From: Quercus robur
Taxonomy: Eukaryota > Streptophyta > Magnoliopsida > Fagales > Fagaceae
Length of the DNA: 64,000 bases
Direction: 5' to 3'
Assembly: GCF_932294415.1 (NCBI RefSeq)
Contig: NC_065536.1
Coordinates: forward strand, 53,354,354 to 53,418,353
Part shown: positions 11,275 through 23,364 of the stretch, piece after piece
Layout of the letters: each line of letters opens with the position of its first letter
Position numbering within the stretch: the stretch's first letter is position 1
Notes under the pieces: generated by a model
Seen by the model: the letters and a program-made list of their open reading frames with translations, nothing else
Databases searched by the model: none
Told to the model about the DNA's origin: nothing
Position numbers and translations under genes: made by a program

Positions 11275-14200
11275 ATGGTAGGTTCAGGTCCACACCAGGC
11301 AAAATCCATAGCATCCCAATGTGAAAATCCTTTCGCCAACCTTGAGCGTAAGAGAGATCAAGAGGGCAGCGTGCATACTACGCATACGAGCAAAAGCCAC
11401 TCTCGAGTTGGGAGTCACGTCTCTCAAGAGCAACATAATAAAGCCATGCAAAAGGAGATCACCATCTAAAGAAGAAGTTACACCATGCACAACGAAGACG
11501 AATTCTCTCCCCATCTGATTCCTCTTCCAACGATGAGAAGGATAGTAGTTATCGACGTAGGTCAAAGACTCCTCCTAGTGAATCTTTCTCATATGAAGAG
11601 GAGCACCACCGTGAACGCAGATACAAAAGCCCAACTCACAGAGGGCTGGGAAACGATGCTATGAGCAAAGTTTTGAACTAGATTTCCAAGTCGCCCTTCA
11701 TGTATAGGATTGAAAGGGCAACTCTTCCTCAACATTTCCATCAGCCAACATTCACCATCTACAGTGAGCGAACGGACCCGATGAAGCATGTGAGCCATTT
11801 CAGTCAAAGAACGGCTGTCCATTCTAAGGACGAAGTCTTGATGTGCAAGGTGTTCCCATCCAGTCTGGGACCCGTGGTGATGAGATGGTTCGACGGCCTA
11901 AGGGCAGATTCCATAGATTCCTTCAAAGAGCTCACCCGGGCATTTGGCTTTCATTTTATTACATGTACTAGGGTCCCTCGGCCCTTAGACTCCCTACTGT
12001 CTTTGTCCATACGAGAAGGGGTGACCCTTAAAACATACTCAGACAGATACTAAGAGATGTACAATGAGATAGGATGGTGACTTTGATGATGTCGCCATCA
12101 GTACTTTCAAGAGTGGCCTCCCAACCGAGCATGGTTTAAGGAAGTCCCTAACAGGGAAACCTGTCACCAGCCTGCGCCAACTCATGGGTCGAATTGACAA
12201 GTATAAAAGGGTTGAGAAAGACTAGCAATTAGGTAAAGGAAAAGCTAAGGTTATCCCTCAAGAGAGGAGGGATTTCAGGTCGGACTAGTACAACAACAAC
12301 AAACAGCCTCGGAGAGATTTTGCTGGGCAGTCCGGGTCTGTTAATGCTCAGGCGGTTAATGTGGTGTTCCGAGAACTAGTGCATCAAGTTCTAGAGAAGA
12401 TTAAAAACGAGTCATTCTTCAAATGGCCGAACAAAATGGCTGGAAGCCCCATGAGGCATAACTAGAGCCTTTATTGCCAATACCATCAAGACTAGAGACA
12501 CACTACGAAGGACTATAGAAATTTGTGGGACCATTTGGACCAGCTGGTTTGAGAAGGAAAATTAAAGCAGTTTTTGCATCATTCAAGTGGTTGAGGAACT
12601 AGGCAAGTTCGGAACCTCGGAGAAATGCTTCTTCAAGACCTCATTTAGGAACGATCAATGTCATCTTTGCTGCTCCAGGGAGAACCGGCTTTTGTCCCTC
12701 TAGGGTGATGTCCGTGGTTCGGCTACCGGCCGAGGGCACTAATTCAGGGCCAAAGAGGGCTAAGTTGGATACCCCACCAGCATTGAGTTTCTCGAACGAG
12801 GATAAAATTGGGACCATCCAGCCACATGATGATGCTTTAGTGATCACGCTTAGGATCGGGGGGTATGACATGAAAAAGGTGTTGGTGGACCAGGGTAGTG
12901 CAGCCAAGATCATGTATCCTGACTTGTACAAGGGGCTGAACTTAAAGCTCGACGACTTAACAACCTACGACTCTCTGTTGGTGGGCTTCAATGGGAAGAC
13001 TATCATCCCAAGGGGTTAGATCAGGCTACTAGTGCAAGCAGGATCAGAGGTGGTGGAGGTAGACTTCATCGTGGTGGATGCCTATTCCCCCTACACAGCT
13101 ATAGTGGCCAGACCCTGGCTTCATGCCCTGGAAGCCGTCTCATCTACTCTGCACTAGAAAGTGAAATACCCCTCGAGGGGTCGCATTGAAGAGATTGTGG
13201 GGAGTCAATCCGTGGCTAGGCAATGCCTTGTGGCGGCCATCTTATATCAGCACGAAATTGGCTCATCGGCCTCTGTTGAAAGGGACTTATAACAATCAAA
13301 AGCTCCAGATCTACCTATCAACGGATCAGTCGAGAAAGCGAAGTGCAAGGATTTGGAAAAGTTTGTTATAGGTGATGATCCGGAGAAGTTCTTTCAGGTC
13401 GAGGCTCAGCTGCCTCCTCAAGAGAAGGAAGAGCTAGTAAAATTTCTTAGAAGAAACATTGATGTGTTTGCATGGGACGCTTATGAGGCCTCGAGGATAG
13501 ATCCAAACTGCATCTACCACCATTTAAATGCTAACCCACCCATCATTCCCAAAAAGTAATCGCCTCGGCGCCTATCTAAAGAGCATGCAGATGCTGTCAA
13601 GGACAAGGTGATGAAGCTTAAACGAGCAGGGGCTATCAAGGAAATTTTCTACCCTAAATGGCTGGCCAATATTGTGATGGTGAAAAAGAAGAACAGAAAG
13701 TAGCAAGTGTGCGTGGATTTCACAAATCTGTATAAGGCTTGCCCAAAAGATCCATTCCCTATGCCTCGAATAGACCAATTGGTGGATGCAACGGTGGGCC
13801 ATCCTTGGATGAGCTTCTTAGACGCCCTTCAAGGGTATCATCAGATACCACTTGCCTTGGACGATTAAGAAAAGACAGCTTTTGTCACTTCCATTGGAAA
13901 CCACCACTACAAGGTGATGCCCTTTGGCTTAAAAAATGCAGGGTCTACCTATCAAAAGATGATGATTAGAATGTTTGAACCACAGTTGGGCAAAAGTATT
14001 GAAGTCTATATAGACGACATAGTGGTAAAGAGTAAGGTAGTGTCCGGGCACGTGGGAGACCTAGAAAACATCTTTAAAATTCTGAGGAAACACAAGTTGT
14101 GCCTAAATGCTTCCAAGTGCTCATTTAGTGTGGGATCAGGCAAGTTCTTGGGATACATAGTGACTCACAGGGGAATCAAGGTCAACCCCGATCAAATCAA

Positions 14201-16134
14201 AGCCATTAATAGTTTACAACCACCTCGAAATCCTAAAGAGATCCAGAAACTTACCGGAATGACTGCTGCCCTAAATCGGTTTATTTCTCGATCAGCGGAT
14301 AGGTGCAGACCCTTCTTCCTCTTGATGAAAAAGTGGAAGGGATTTGAGTGGATCGAGGAGTGTACATTGGCTTTCCAGCAACTTAAAGAATATCTATCTC
14401 GACCACCTATCATGTCTAGTCCTGAGGTAGATGAGGTCTTGTTTACTTTTATCGTTGTGGCCCCTCATGCCATAAGTTTGGTGTTGATATGAGTTGACAA
14501 TGGCGTACAATGACCAGTTTACTATGTGAGCAAATCACTACATGAAGTTGAGGTTCATTATTTACCACTGGAGAAAGCCATCTTGGTAGTAGTGCATGGT
14601 AAAGATATTCTGGTACTCAAGACTAGTTGTCGGCCAGGTAAAGGGCGAACTAGAAGCAAGAGATGAAAGAATGCAAGGATACTTAAGTTAAGTTAGGCAT
14701 TTGGAATCAAGATTTGAGTCCTTCAACTTACTGCACGTCCCTAGAAGTGGAAACATACATGCTGATTCCCTAGCCACGCTTGCAACCTCCTCGGCGCAAA
14801 GCTTACCTCGGGTTATCCTTATAGAAGACTTGTGCATACTTATAGAGGTAAAGGGAAAGGTGGTCCATGTTCACCAAGTCAAAGTAGGGCCTAGTTGAAT
14901 GGATCCCATAGTACTATTCTTGAGAAATGATATCTTACCAGAAGACAAATCATAAGCTGATAAGGCAAGGAGAAAGGCACCTCGTTTCTCGCTGTCCAAT
15001 GACCAAAAATTATACAAGCGCTCTTTTTCTGGGTCATATCTACTCTGTATTCACCCTGAGGTGTCAGAGCTACTCCTTGAGGAGTTACATGAAGGGATTT
15101 GTGGAAGTCACATAGGAGGCAGATTTTTGTCTCACAGAGCCATCACTCAGGACTACTGGTGGCCAAATATGCAGAAAGAAGTGCAAGAATATGTGAAGAA
15201 GTGTGATCAATGCCAAAAATTTGCACCAAATATACATCAGCTAGAAGGAGTCCTTAACCCCCTATCCATCTCTTGGCCATTTTCTCAATAGGGCTTAGAT
15301 ATAGTCGGCCCTTTTCCTAAGGCAGTAGGGAACAAGAGGTATCTGCTGGTCGGCACTGACTATTTTACTAAATGGGTTGAAGCTAAGCCCATGGTAAACA
15401 TCAGAGATGTGGACACCAAGAAGTTTGCCTGGAAAAACATTGTCACCCGATTCGGGGTCCCTCACACCTTTATCTTGGACAATGGCTTTCAGTTTGATAG
15501 TAAGTCCTTCAGGAGATACTGCTGTGAATTGGGAATTACAAATAGATATTCTACCCCAGCTTATCCCCAGGGGAATGGACAAGTCAAGGCGGTTAACAAG
15601 ATCATCGTTAATGGACTCAAAAAGAGGTTGGATGATGTGAAAGGAAGATAGGTAGAAGAGTTATCACAGGTTCTCTAGACGTATAGAACTACACCTCGCA
15701 GATTAACAGGAGAAACCCCCTTTTCAATGACTTATGGGGCTGAAGCTGTCATTCCTTTAGAAATTGGCTTCCCAACATTAAGGACCAACTCGTTCAATCC
15801 GAGCAGTAACAACGAGTTGCTGGAAAAGAGCCTAGACTTTATTGAAGAAAGAAGAGAAAGTGTAAAGGTTTAATTGGCATACTACCAACACAAACTCAAG
15901 CAAGATTAAGATTCCAACGTAAAGCTGAGACCCTTAGTGCCTAGTGACTTGGTGTTGAGAAAAGTTCTATGTACTACAAAGAACCCAGCATGGGGAAAGC
16001 TGGGGCCCAATTAGGAAGGACCATATCGCATCACCTCAGTGGCTGGTGTAGGAGCATACTTTCTTGAAGACCTAGATGAACATGTAATACCATGCCCGTG
16101 GAATGTAAACAACCTAAAAAGATATTATTATTAA
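11275..16134 (+). pseudogene. Decayed gag-pol polyprotein of element 1
   Basis: The frame starts at ATG 11275 (MVGSGPHQAKS) and ends at the taa at 16132-16134 after NNLKRYYY. Pieces in order: a retrotransposon gag domain at about 11700-12053 (FPSSLGPVVMRWFDGL); protease at about 12830-13019 with LVDQGSAAKIMY, where the usual D-S/G-G-S centre reads DQGS; reverse transcriptase at about 13590-14060 with MPFGLKNAGSTYQ and the catalytic YIDDIVVKSK; RNase H to about 14820 (NIHADSLATLATS); integrase from about 15060 with the zinc motif end CDQCQKFAP, then GLDIVGPFP, ILDNGFQF and the TPAYPQGNGQV block. In-frame stops, for example at 13703-13705, 13867-13869 and 15649-15651, break the frame repeatedly, so no functional product is expected. 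Confidence 0.9.
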
Positions 16135-16196
16135 TGAAAGTTTCTTTTGTCAATATGTTCATTTATTAAAGGCATTATACTTCTCATTATTCAATC

Positions 16197-16870
16197 TTTA
16201 TAAGTGTTAAACAGATTCGAAGTTATGTCAGGTTTCTCAAACCACATACTTGGGTGAAATTAACACTCAATGGCATCTTTATAAATGTTAAACAGATCCT
16301 AAGTTATGTCAGGTCTCTCAGACCACGTACTTGGGTGAAATTATCACTCAATGACATCTTTATAAGTGTTTAAATAGAACCTTAGTCATGCCTAGGTCCT
16401 TGGACTAAATGCTTTGGGGAAATTAACACACTATGACATCTTTATAAGTATTTAAACAAAACCTTAGTCATGCTTGGGTCCTCGGACCAGATGCTTTTGG
16501 GAAATTAACATACTATGACATCTTTATAAGTGTTTAAACAGAACCTTAGCCATGCCTGGGTCCTCGGATCAGATGTTTTGGGGAAATTAAAACACTATGA
16601 CATCTTTATAAGTGTTTAAACAGAACCTTAGTCATGTCTGGGTCTTCGGAACAGATGCTTTGGGGAAATTAACACACTATGACATCTTTATAAGTGTTTA
16701 AACAGAACTTTAGTCATGCCTAGGTCCTCAGACCAGATGCTTTGGGAAAATTAACACACTATGACATCTATCTGAGTGTTTAAACAGATCCAAGATTATA
16801 ACCAACTCCTCGGGCTGGTGGCTTTGAGTAAGTTAATGACCTTGATTATTTATACAAGTGTTGGGCAGAA
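16197..16870 (+). repeat. 82-bp tandem array downstream of pol in element 1
   Basis: About eight diverged copies of an 81-82 bp unit that begins TTTATAAGTGTTTAAACAGA and contains GGTCCTCGGACCAGATGC and GGGGAAATTAACAC. The inner copies are most alike; the first two and the last are degenerate. The core GGTCCTCGGACC...TGGGGAAA recurs in the 81-bp array of element 3. Confidence 0.85.
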
Positions 16871-17229
16871 TCGATAATATCTCCCCCTTCCATTTTTCTT
16901 TCAAAGTCCGTTACTTATCCTTATTAGATTCAGCCTTCATTGCAAAAGGGTCATTTCACAGTGCAAGTATGGAGTAAATCTCTTTGTTACTGATACATAA
17001 TTGTTTCCAGTTTTTATTAAAGTTAGAGCAGCAACGGTTCAATACTATTTATGATAGTTATAAGCTTCAAAGCACATAAAAGTAAAGGTACGAGAGATAA
17101 AAAGAAAAACTTTTTTCATTAAACAAAAAAGGGAATACACTGTCTGAGGACAGAACGCCATCACAAAAAGTTATACCAAAAAAAAAAAAAAAAAAAAAAA
17201 ACTACAAAAGAAAATCTTATATCCGGGAT

Positions 17230-19749
17230 TCTAGGCCTTGGCTTAGGGAAGGTCTTTCTTGGGATCAGCAGCTTCAGAGTGGACATCACCAGCTTTAGAC
17301 TTAGCCTCTGCATCCTTGGCTTGGGAGACCACATCCTTGATAGTGAGGACATCCTTGGAGGGCTTGGCCTTCATCAGTGACTGAGCCTCCTTACCCACTC
17401 CAACTCCTTTAGAAACTTCAACATCAGGAATGGGAGCTTAGCTGGTAAGTAGCTACTCGGGAGGAGAGTCCAACTTTGGAATTTCTCGAATATCCTCTAG
17501 GGAGAAGATGTTCTCGGCCTTTCTCAACTTGGAGTCTGTAGGGACTCCCACCCAGTCCATTGCTATTCCCCACGACTCGGTGCAGTAGTCCCTGCATACT
17601 ACGGCCACCTCCTCTGCCAGCCGGGTCTCCGTGTCCCGCACCCCACGTTCATAGGATGTCTTCACCACGGCCTCAGCTACTTCCCTGGCCACCCAAGTTG
17701 CATCCTTGGCTTTCTGCAGCTCCGATTTAAGATCCAAAACAAATTGTTTTTCAGTGAACAGGTTTATCTCTATTATGTGCAATTTTTGGTGCATGTCCTC
17801 GGCCTACCTTTCCGTGATCTTTAGACTCGCCTCAGCACTTTGGCGAGCCTAGATAGCTTCTTTAAGTTTCTCAGACAACTCCGTTTGTTCTTGTTTAAGG
17901 GCTCCAAAAGCCTTCTCAGCTTTAAGACAAGAGTGGGCCTTAGCCTTAACCTCGTCACGGGCGTTCCTGACCCACTCCTCGGCTACATAAATTTGCTGGG
18001 TAACCTGCATAAATGTGGCAAAGGGGTTATAAAAATGAATACATATATGAATGAACATGTACCTTAGTATTTAGCGGAAAGAGATGTTAGTTGGGTTATC
18101 ATTGCAAGGTCCCTCTTCAATGACATGAAGAGGTCCGGTTGCCTGGTACGCCTAAGACCCTCTATGTCTCGAGGGAGAAGGAGAGATTGCTTCAAAGCCT
18201 CGGCAAGTTAGGTGGTGTGCCCCCTCTGAGACTCCCAAATCGTGGCATCCCAAGGGATGGGAGCACCCTTCCTCTCCAGCCAAGGGGCCCAAGTGGACTG
18301 CCCTCGGCACACTTCGGCCTCGTCTCGGCTCTCCATGGACTTGGCTCTTTTGTCCTGGGCGTCCTTAGCCTTCTTCTGTTGTTTAGCCCCCTTTTTAGGG
18401 GCAACCTCGCATTCCTCTAGGTCCTCAACTAGCCTCTTCTTCCTTAGATTCGGGTTGGCATGCAGTCCGAGGTCAGTAGGGAGTAGGGGAGGAGGAGGGA
18501 GATTGGGAGGAACTTAGGTCTTGGGTACTTCTTTCGAAATTAATCCCTTGTTCCTATTCACCATTAAACCCCTTAAGCCGGTCCTCTACTTCAAGTCCAT
18601 GCCTTCCTCTTCTTCCTCTAAGCTAGTGGTGACTTGGGCAACAATTATTTTTGGAGGATGAGCTGTAAAAAATCTGTCGAACTCGGTTTCAGAATCCGAG
18701 AGTTGCACAGGCCTTTCCTGCACTCTTTCTTCCTCTTTGAAACGGAATTTGTCTATCTCTTCTTCAAGAGATAAACGAGAGGATGCTATCTCTTCTTCTA
18801 CTATAGCTGCTTGGGGCGGAACTTGTTGGAGTGGTATTGTGAATCGGATTGGTAGTACGACTGGGGGAAGGTCATCTCGAGTAAGGAAATCTAGTTTTGA
18901 TACGTCGATCCTAGCCAATCATGGGTCACCTACTCTAATGGCATGTTCGATCTCTTGGAATATCTTTGATATGGGCTCAAACTCCAGAATCAGGTGGACG
19001 GCTCGCAGTTGTCCATCCTCACTTATAAATATTTCCGATCTAAGCAGGTAATTGAGAGCCGCAACGTTGGTAAAGCTAAGCCGAGGAGCAACTTGATTCT
19101 TATCTACAAACATAGCCGAGAAGCAAAACACAATTAGAAAATCGAATTCTTTCATCAAAAGACAGTAGAATGACAGAGAGATAATGATATGGTTAGGGTT
19201 AGAGAATCTAAGTCTCTTGCTAGGAAACCTAACTCTAAGGTATCCCACCTGACACTCCCTCTCGAACTGGGCAATAAAGACCATCATGCCACGCCTCCGA
19301 AGCGATGAGGTAATCGTCCTTCATCCCCTTGTTAGATTTGGGGAGGCACGAGATAAGCCTGACGATGGGCGACCTGGACTTAAGGTAAAACCCTCCGTTG
19401 GCTTATGAATGGCATTTGTATAGGTGGACCACATCGTGCCAAGTAAGTCCCAATTGGAGATGCTCATTAAGAGCATCGACATAGCCTAGGATCCTAAACA
19501 TATTAGGTGCACATTGTTAGGGGCATAACTTATGGTTGAGGAGGTAGTCCTATGTTATCCTACCCATAGGAAGAGTCATCCCTCCCTCTATGAAAGCTAT
19601 AATGGGGATGATGACCTCCCTTCCCTTCTATGTGACACAATTTGTTCTGGGGAACAATATCGTAGGCTAACTTCCTGGGGTATATGGTACTTACCTTTAA
19701 AGGCTTCTATTTTGGCAGGGGAGTCTACTAGGCTCACGAATCTACCCAT
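17230..19749 (-). pseudogene. Antisense accessory gene (aORF) of element 1, decayed
   Basis: On the minus strand, opposite to gag-pol, a decayed coding region runs between the tandem array and the 3' LTR. It can be read from ATG 19747-19749 (MGRFVSLVDSPAKIEAFKG) through blocks such as WHDVVHLYKCHS, NKGMKDDYLIASEAWHD and, after a TTTGTAG acceptor near 19110, DKNQVAPRLSFTNVAALNYL. An acidic and Pro-rich middle with EEEEEGMDLK leads to a predicted coiled-coil C-terminus (KLHIIEINLFTEKQFV region), ending near 17240. Upstream, a TATA-like CTCTATATGAAG near 20041-20030, a leader with donor AAAG|GTATTA at 19893 and an acceptor at 19759 suggest a separate promoter and a 134-bp leader intron. Several stops interrupt it. 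This matches the antisense gene known in Tat elements; its molecular role is not established by the sequence. Confidence 0.7.
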
Positions 19750-20316
19750 TTGGACAACCTAAGAAAAAGCAACTGGAATTTGTAAGTGAAGAAATAAGAA
19801 CTGGAAGGCCGAGGAGATTGGCCGAGTAGAAAAAGAAATGTTTAAAATAATATAAACTTATAGGAACTAAAGCGTGTGCTAATCCCTAATACCTTTAGAA
19901 AGGTTTTCAAAAGATTTCTTGAGGAACGGGTGAGAAAAGTCTGGTGACTTGGAAAGTTTTGAGAATTTGAGTGTTAGATATCTCTGGAAAGCTTGAAGAT
20001 TTGTGAAATGGGGAAATGATTTCCTCGTACACTTCATATAGAGGGAGAAAATGAGTGGGAATACTCCCGCTCAAAATTCTAGGAAAAATATCAGCTGTTG
20101 GATTGGCACCTCATCGTTAGATGCAGGGAACATAATGCCGCCTGGAGCAATTAATGACGCCTCGTGAGCTACGAAGCGTCAGTAGCAATTATGAGGCATG
20201 TAAAACCGCACTCCCACACGTGTGAATCAAGGAATTAGTTGGTCTTATCTCTTAAAAATCAAAACCCCACTTTTTCTCCTCGGATGAGAGGGAAAACCGA
20301 AATTTTGAAGGGTTAT

Positions 20317-21082
20317 TGTAGGAATAAGGGTCCAGGATCATATATTGGGCCTTGGGCTTTGTCCGAGGATGTTGAATGGTCCAAGGAGGAACAAATAGTT
20401 ATTAGGGGTTCCAATTTAAAGTCTCATGAGTAAGGAACAAATGGAAGGTGTTCCGAGGAGGAACTCCTCCTCGGATATGATGAATGCAGTTCAAGTATCT
20501 ATTTTAGCAATTAGAATGACCCTCCAAGAAGCTCCAATGATAGGGACGTGCCTCATGAACATACGAGAAGGAAGGGAACCAAAAAATATCTAAGCAAAAG
20601 CTGTTTCTACCGCATTAAATGCACTATAGCTACTTTTTTTGCTGCATTTATATGGAAAAGACCTTTGAACAATGCTGCCTTGATTACTACAACTCACAGA
20701 AAGTCAAAAAGGGTGTCTGATGGGACAGGTACTCACATAAGGGCTCAAATGATCAACAAGTGTAAGATTAAGATGGTCTAAATGAAGCTATATAATGTAA
20801 GAGACCCTCCATGAGAGAAGGATCGGAAATTGATTAAAAAGCATTGTAGCAATCAAAATTATATTTGTAATTGATTTGTATGACAAAATACCTCATCGGA
20901 CAATGAATTCATTCAACTCTATTCTCCTTGTTCTTTCTTGATCACTTTTAAATCCATAGTAGTCATTGTCAAACTCATTAGGGCCTAGTTTTTCAACTCA
21001 CTCTCTATAAATTTATTGTACCAGACTCACTGGGTCATGATCCCATACATCTCAGGCTTGGGTTACAAAACGTGTCCCTACA
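20317..21082 (+). repeat. 3' LTR of element 1
   Basis: 766 bp, TGTAGG...CTACA, homologous to 10457-11221. The palindrome of the 5' LTR is kept at 20452-20475. The target duplication ATAGT follows at 21083-21087. Confidence 0.92.
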
Positions 21083-21232
21083 ATAGTCATGTCAATTTTT
21101 TTTTTAGGTGAGAGTTGTAAAGTTAAGCTATAACCAAGTTTATAGTCAAATTTTTCCCTTTAAAATAATATCAAACGTTGGATTTTGTGATACTTAACAA
21201 TTGAGCTTTCTTCAAGGTGGGCAAAAATTGGT

Positions 21233-21475
21233 TGAATAGTTAATAATTTCTGATTAGCACAAATTTGACATGTATATTAAAACATTAAAAAAAATACAAT
21301 TCAATTGTTAAATTTTCAAAATACATAGTTATGTTAATTTTTTTTAGGCGAGAGTTGTAAAGTTAAGTTACAACCAAGTTTATAGTCAAATTTTGCCCTT
21401 TAAAATAATATCAAACGTTTGGATTTTGTGATACTTAACAATTGAGCTTTCTTCCAGATGGGCAAAAATTGATGG
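21233..21475 (+). repeat. Second copy of the element 1 target-site unit (natural empty site)
   Basis: The unit beginning GAATAGTTAATAAT at 21233 repeats the DNA flanking element 1: 10362-10456 on the left joined to 21088-21232 on the right. At the equivalent point the sequence reads AATACATAGT followed directly by TATGTTAATTTT, without any element. The unit was therefore tandemly duplicated, and the retrotransposon then entered one copy. Confidence 0.85.
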
Positions 21476-22969
21476 AATGAGTCCGACTTACTTGTGTGCA
21501 GCGAATTTGCATAATGCACGCAAGCTTGATGCATGATTCATCACGTGTAACGTGTGTAAAGATTGATTGTGGTTGTATTGATCTCACATTCAAGGTATAA
21601 AACTATCAAATACATGGCAATGTTTGATATAAAATTTGGAAATTGCTAGTACCAAAAATATGAGAAATGGAATCTCTCAAACCCTTATTGCTTTTGTATT
21701 GCAATGACATCTAGGTGAGTTGAATGGTTATGAGAAGGGAGTGAATATTTTTAGTATAGTTTGCCCGCTCCGGCACAGTACTCATAAATATTTTTATAAT
21801 TTTATTAAAATGATCAATTGTGATTGAAGTCATTTTATACGATTTCACATCATTGACATTAGTTTATTACGTACAAATCACAATCAATCTTGATAAATTA
21901 TGATTGAAGTCATTTTATATAATTTCACATCATTAACATTAGTTTTATTATGTACAAATCACTATCAATCTTGAAAATTTTGTGTAACTAGATTTAGGGT
22001 TATTGTTGAATGTAAAGCTATATCCAATGGACAAAAAAAAAATCTACACACAAATATCTCTTTAGTCTTGATCAATTTATGAAATATGAAAGACACTAGC
22101 CAACTTATCTAAAAGAGACATTAACACGTGATTGATACTAATTAAACATCAGATTGTTCGCTGAGATGATGAGGCAACAAAGGGCAAAACCCTGTGATCT
22201 GCTAGGAATTAATTGATTGCAGGCATGAATTTTGGTGCAGCTATATATCCTTATTTCCTTAATCAATACTCGTTTTCATCTCCTAATTGGCCCATGTAGC
22301 TTTCCTTGCATCACGACATGACAAAGAAGGCATATATAATTGGGATGAATGCGAACAAAATATATGAATTTGAAACATAGACAAGTTGTTTGTATATAGA
22401 CAAAATTATTTGTCGTCCTCCTCCCTTATCCACAGGTCTAGTCATTTACCAAAGATAATTTCTAACCCAAAAAAAAAAAAAAAAAGGTGAGTCTTAAGGA
22501 TGAGAAACTTGTTCATGTTATGTTATTGTAAATCGTGATATTGTTGCCTTAAATTGTTCTTCGTCACAACATTTTACAAAATAAAATATAAATAACAATT
22601 ACTCAGCATCCATCATAAATTACCAAAAATTCATCTTCAACCAAGGAACACAAAGCATCATTGAGTATGATGAGGTGAGGGCTTTCAATCCATGGAATCC
22701 ATAAACAAAACCGCGAGGGGCATGTATCCCAAAGCGGACAATATTGTTGACATAAGGATTAAGGCATACGTGTTGTTAATATTTAGATATTTAATCCACA
22801 TATAAGGGCTTCTCCTTTACCATATCCAAGCAATGTGAGATTATGTGGATTGCAAGCCTCTCATCTCATCGTACTCACACCCATCCACGCGACTTGTGCC
22901 TCTTGGCCTTTTGGGTCACTACAATACACCCCCCCTTATAGGTACACATGTCCTCGTGTAGGAGAAAAT
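21476..22969. other. Intergenic AT-rich DNA with an 80-bp tandem duplication
   Basis: No gene seen. Positions 21818-21976 are two copies of an approximately 80-bp unit (TGATTGAAGTCATTTTATA...). From about 22745 a more GC-rich stretch (TGTTGACATAAGG, then GCCTCTTGGCCTTTTGGGTC near 22893) looks like part of an LTR or unclassified repeat, but I find no second end or target duplication. Confidence 0.4.
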
Positions 22970-23326
22970 GCGTTGTAACCCACCTCTCACCCCCTTAATG
23001 TGCACAATTTCCTCATTGTGGATCTCAATCAAAAAAGGAAAAAAAACACACACACAAACAAAAAGAAAACAACAAGTAACACCAATGACACAACTAATGC
23101 AAGCCTACACCTCCTTCGCGAACTTTTCCCTCCATTTCACAAGCTACTTTTTCACTCTCAGTAATTACCACCTTATTTTCAAGCTTGTTGGCTATTGCAT
23201 GAGCTTCGTAGTAATTCACTCCCAAGTCCACAAGCAAGTGGATCAATCCACTCAAATCAATATCCCAATTCCACAAGCAAGTGGATCAATCCACTCAAAT
23301 CAATATCCCAATATATAAATACACAC

Positions 23327-23364
<38 letters not shown>

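Larger units (their letters stand above)
10457..21082 (+). mobile_element. Full-length Ty3/Gypsy (Tat-type) LTR retrotransposon, element 1
   Basis: The element is 10626 bp. It has LTRs of 765 and 766 bp that begin TGTAGG and end CTACA, and a perfect 5-bp target duplication ATAGT (10452-10456 and 21083-21087). Plus-strand order is LTR, primer-binding site, gag, protease, reverse transcriptase, RNase H, integrase, an 82-bp tandem array, an antisense accessory gene, LTR. Protease before RT and integrase last define Ty3/Gypsy. The long 3' internal region with an antisense ORF is a hallmark of the Tat lineage (compare maize Grande gene 23). Coding parts contain many stops and the LTRs differ at roughly 7-9% of positions in stretches I compared, so the copy is old and dead. 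Confidence 0.93.

Noticed and set aside
23094..23276. Minus-strand 60-codon frame in repeat block A
   Set aside because: The frame is not kept open in the second copy A' and resembles no protein I know.
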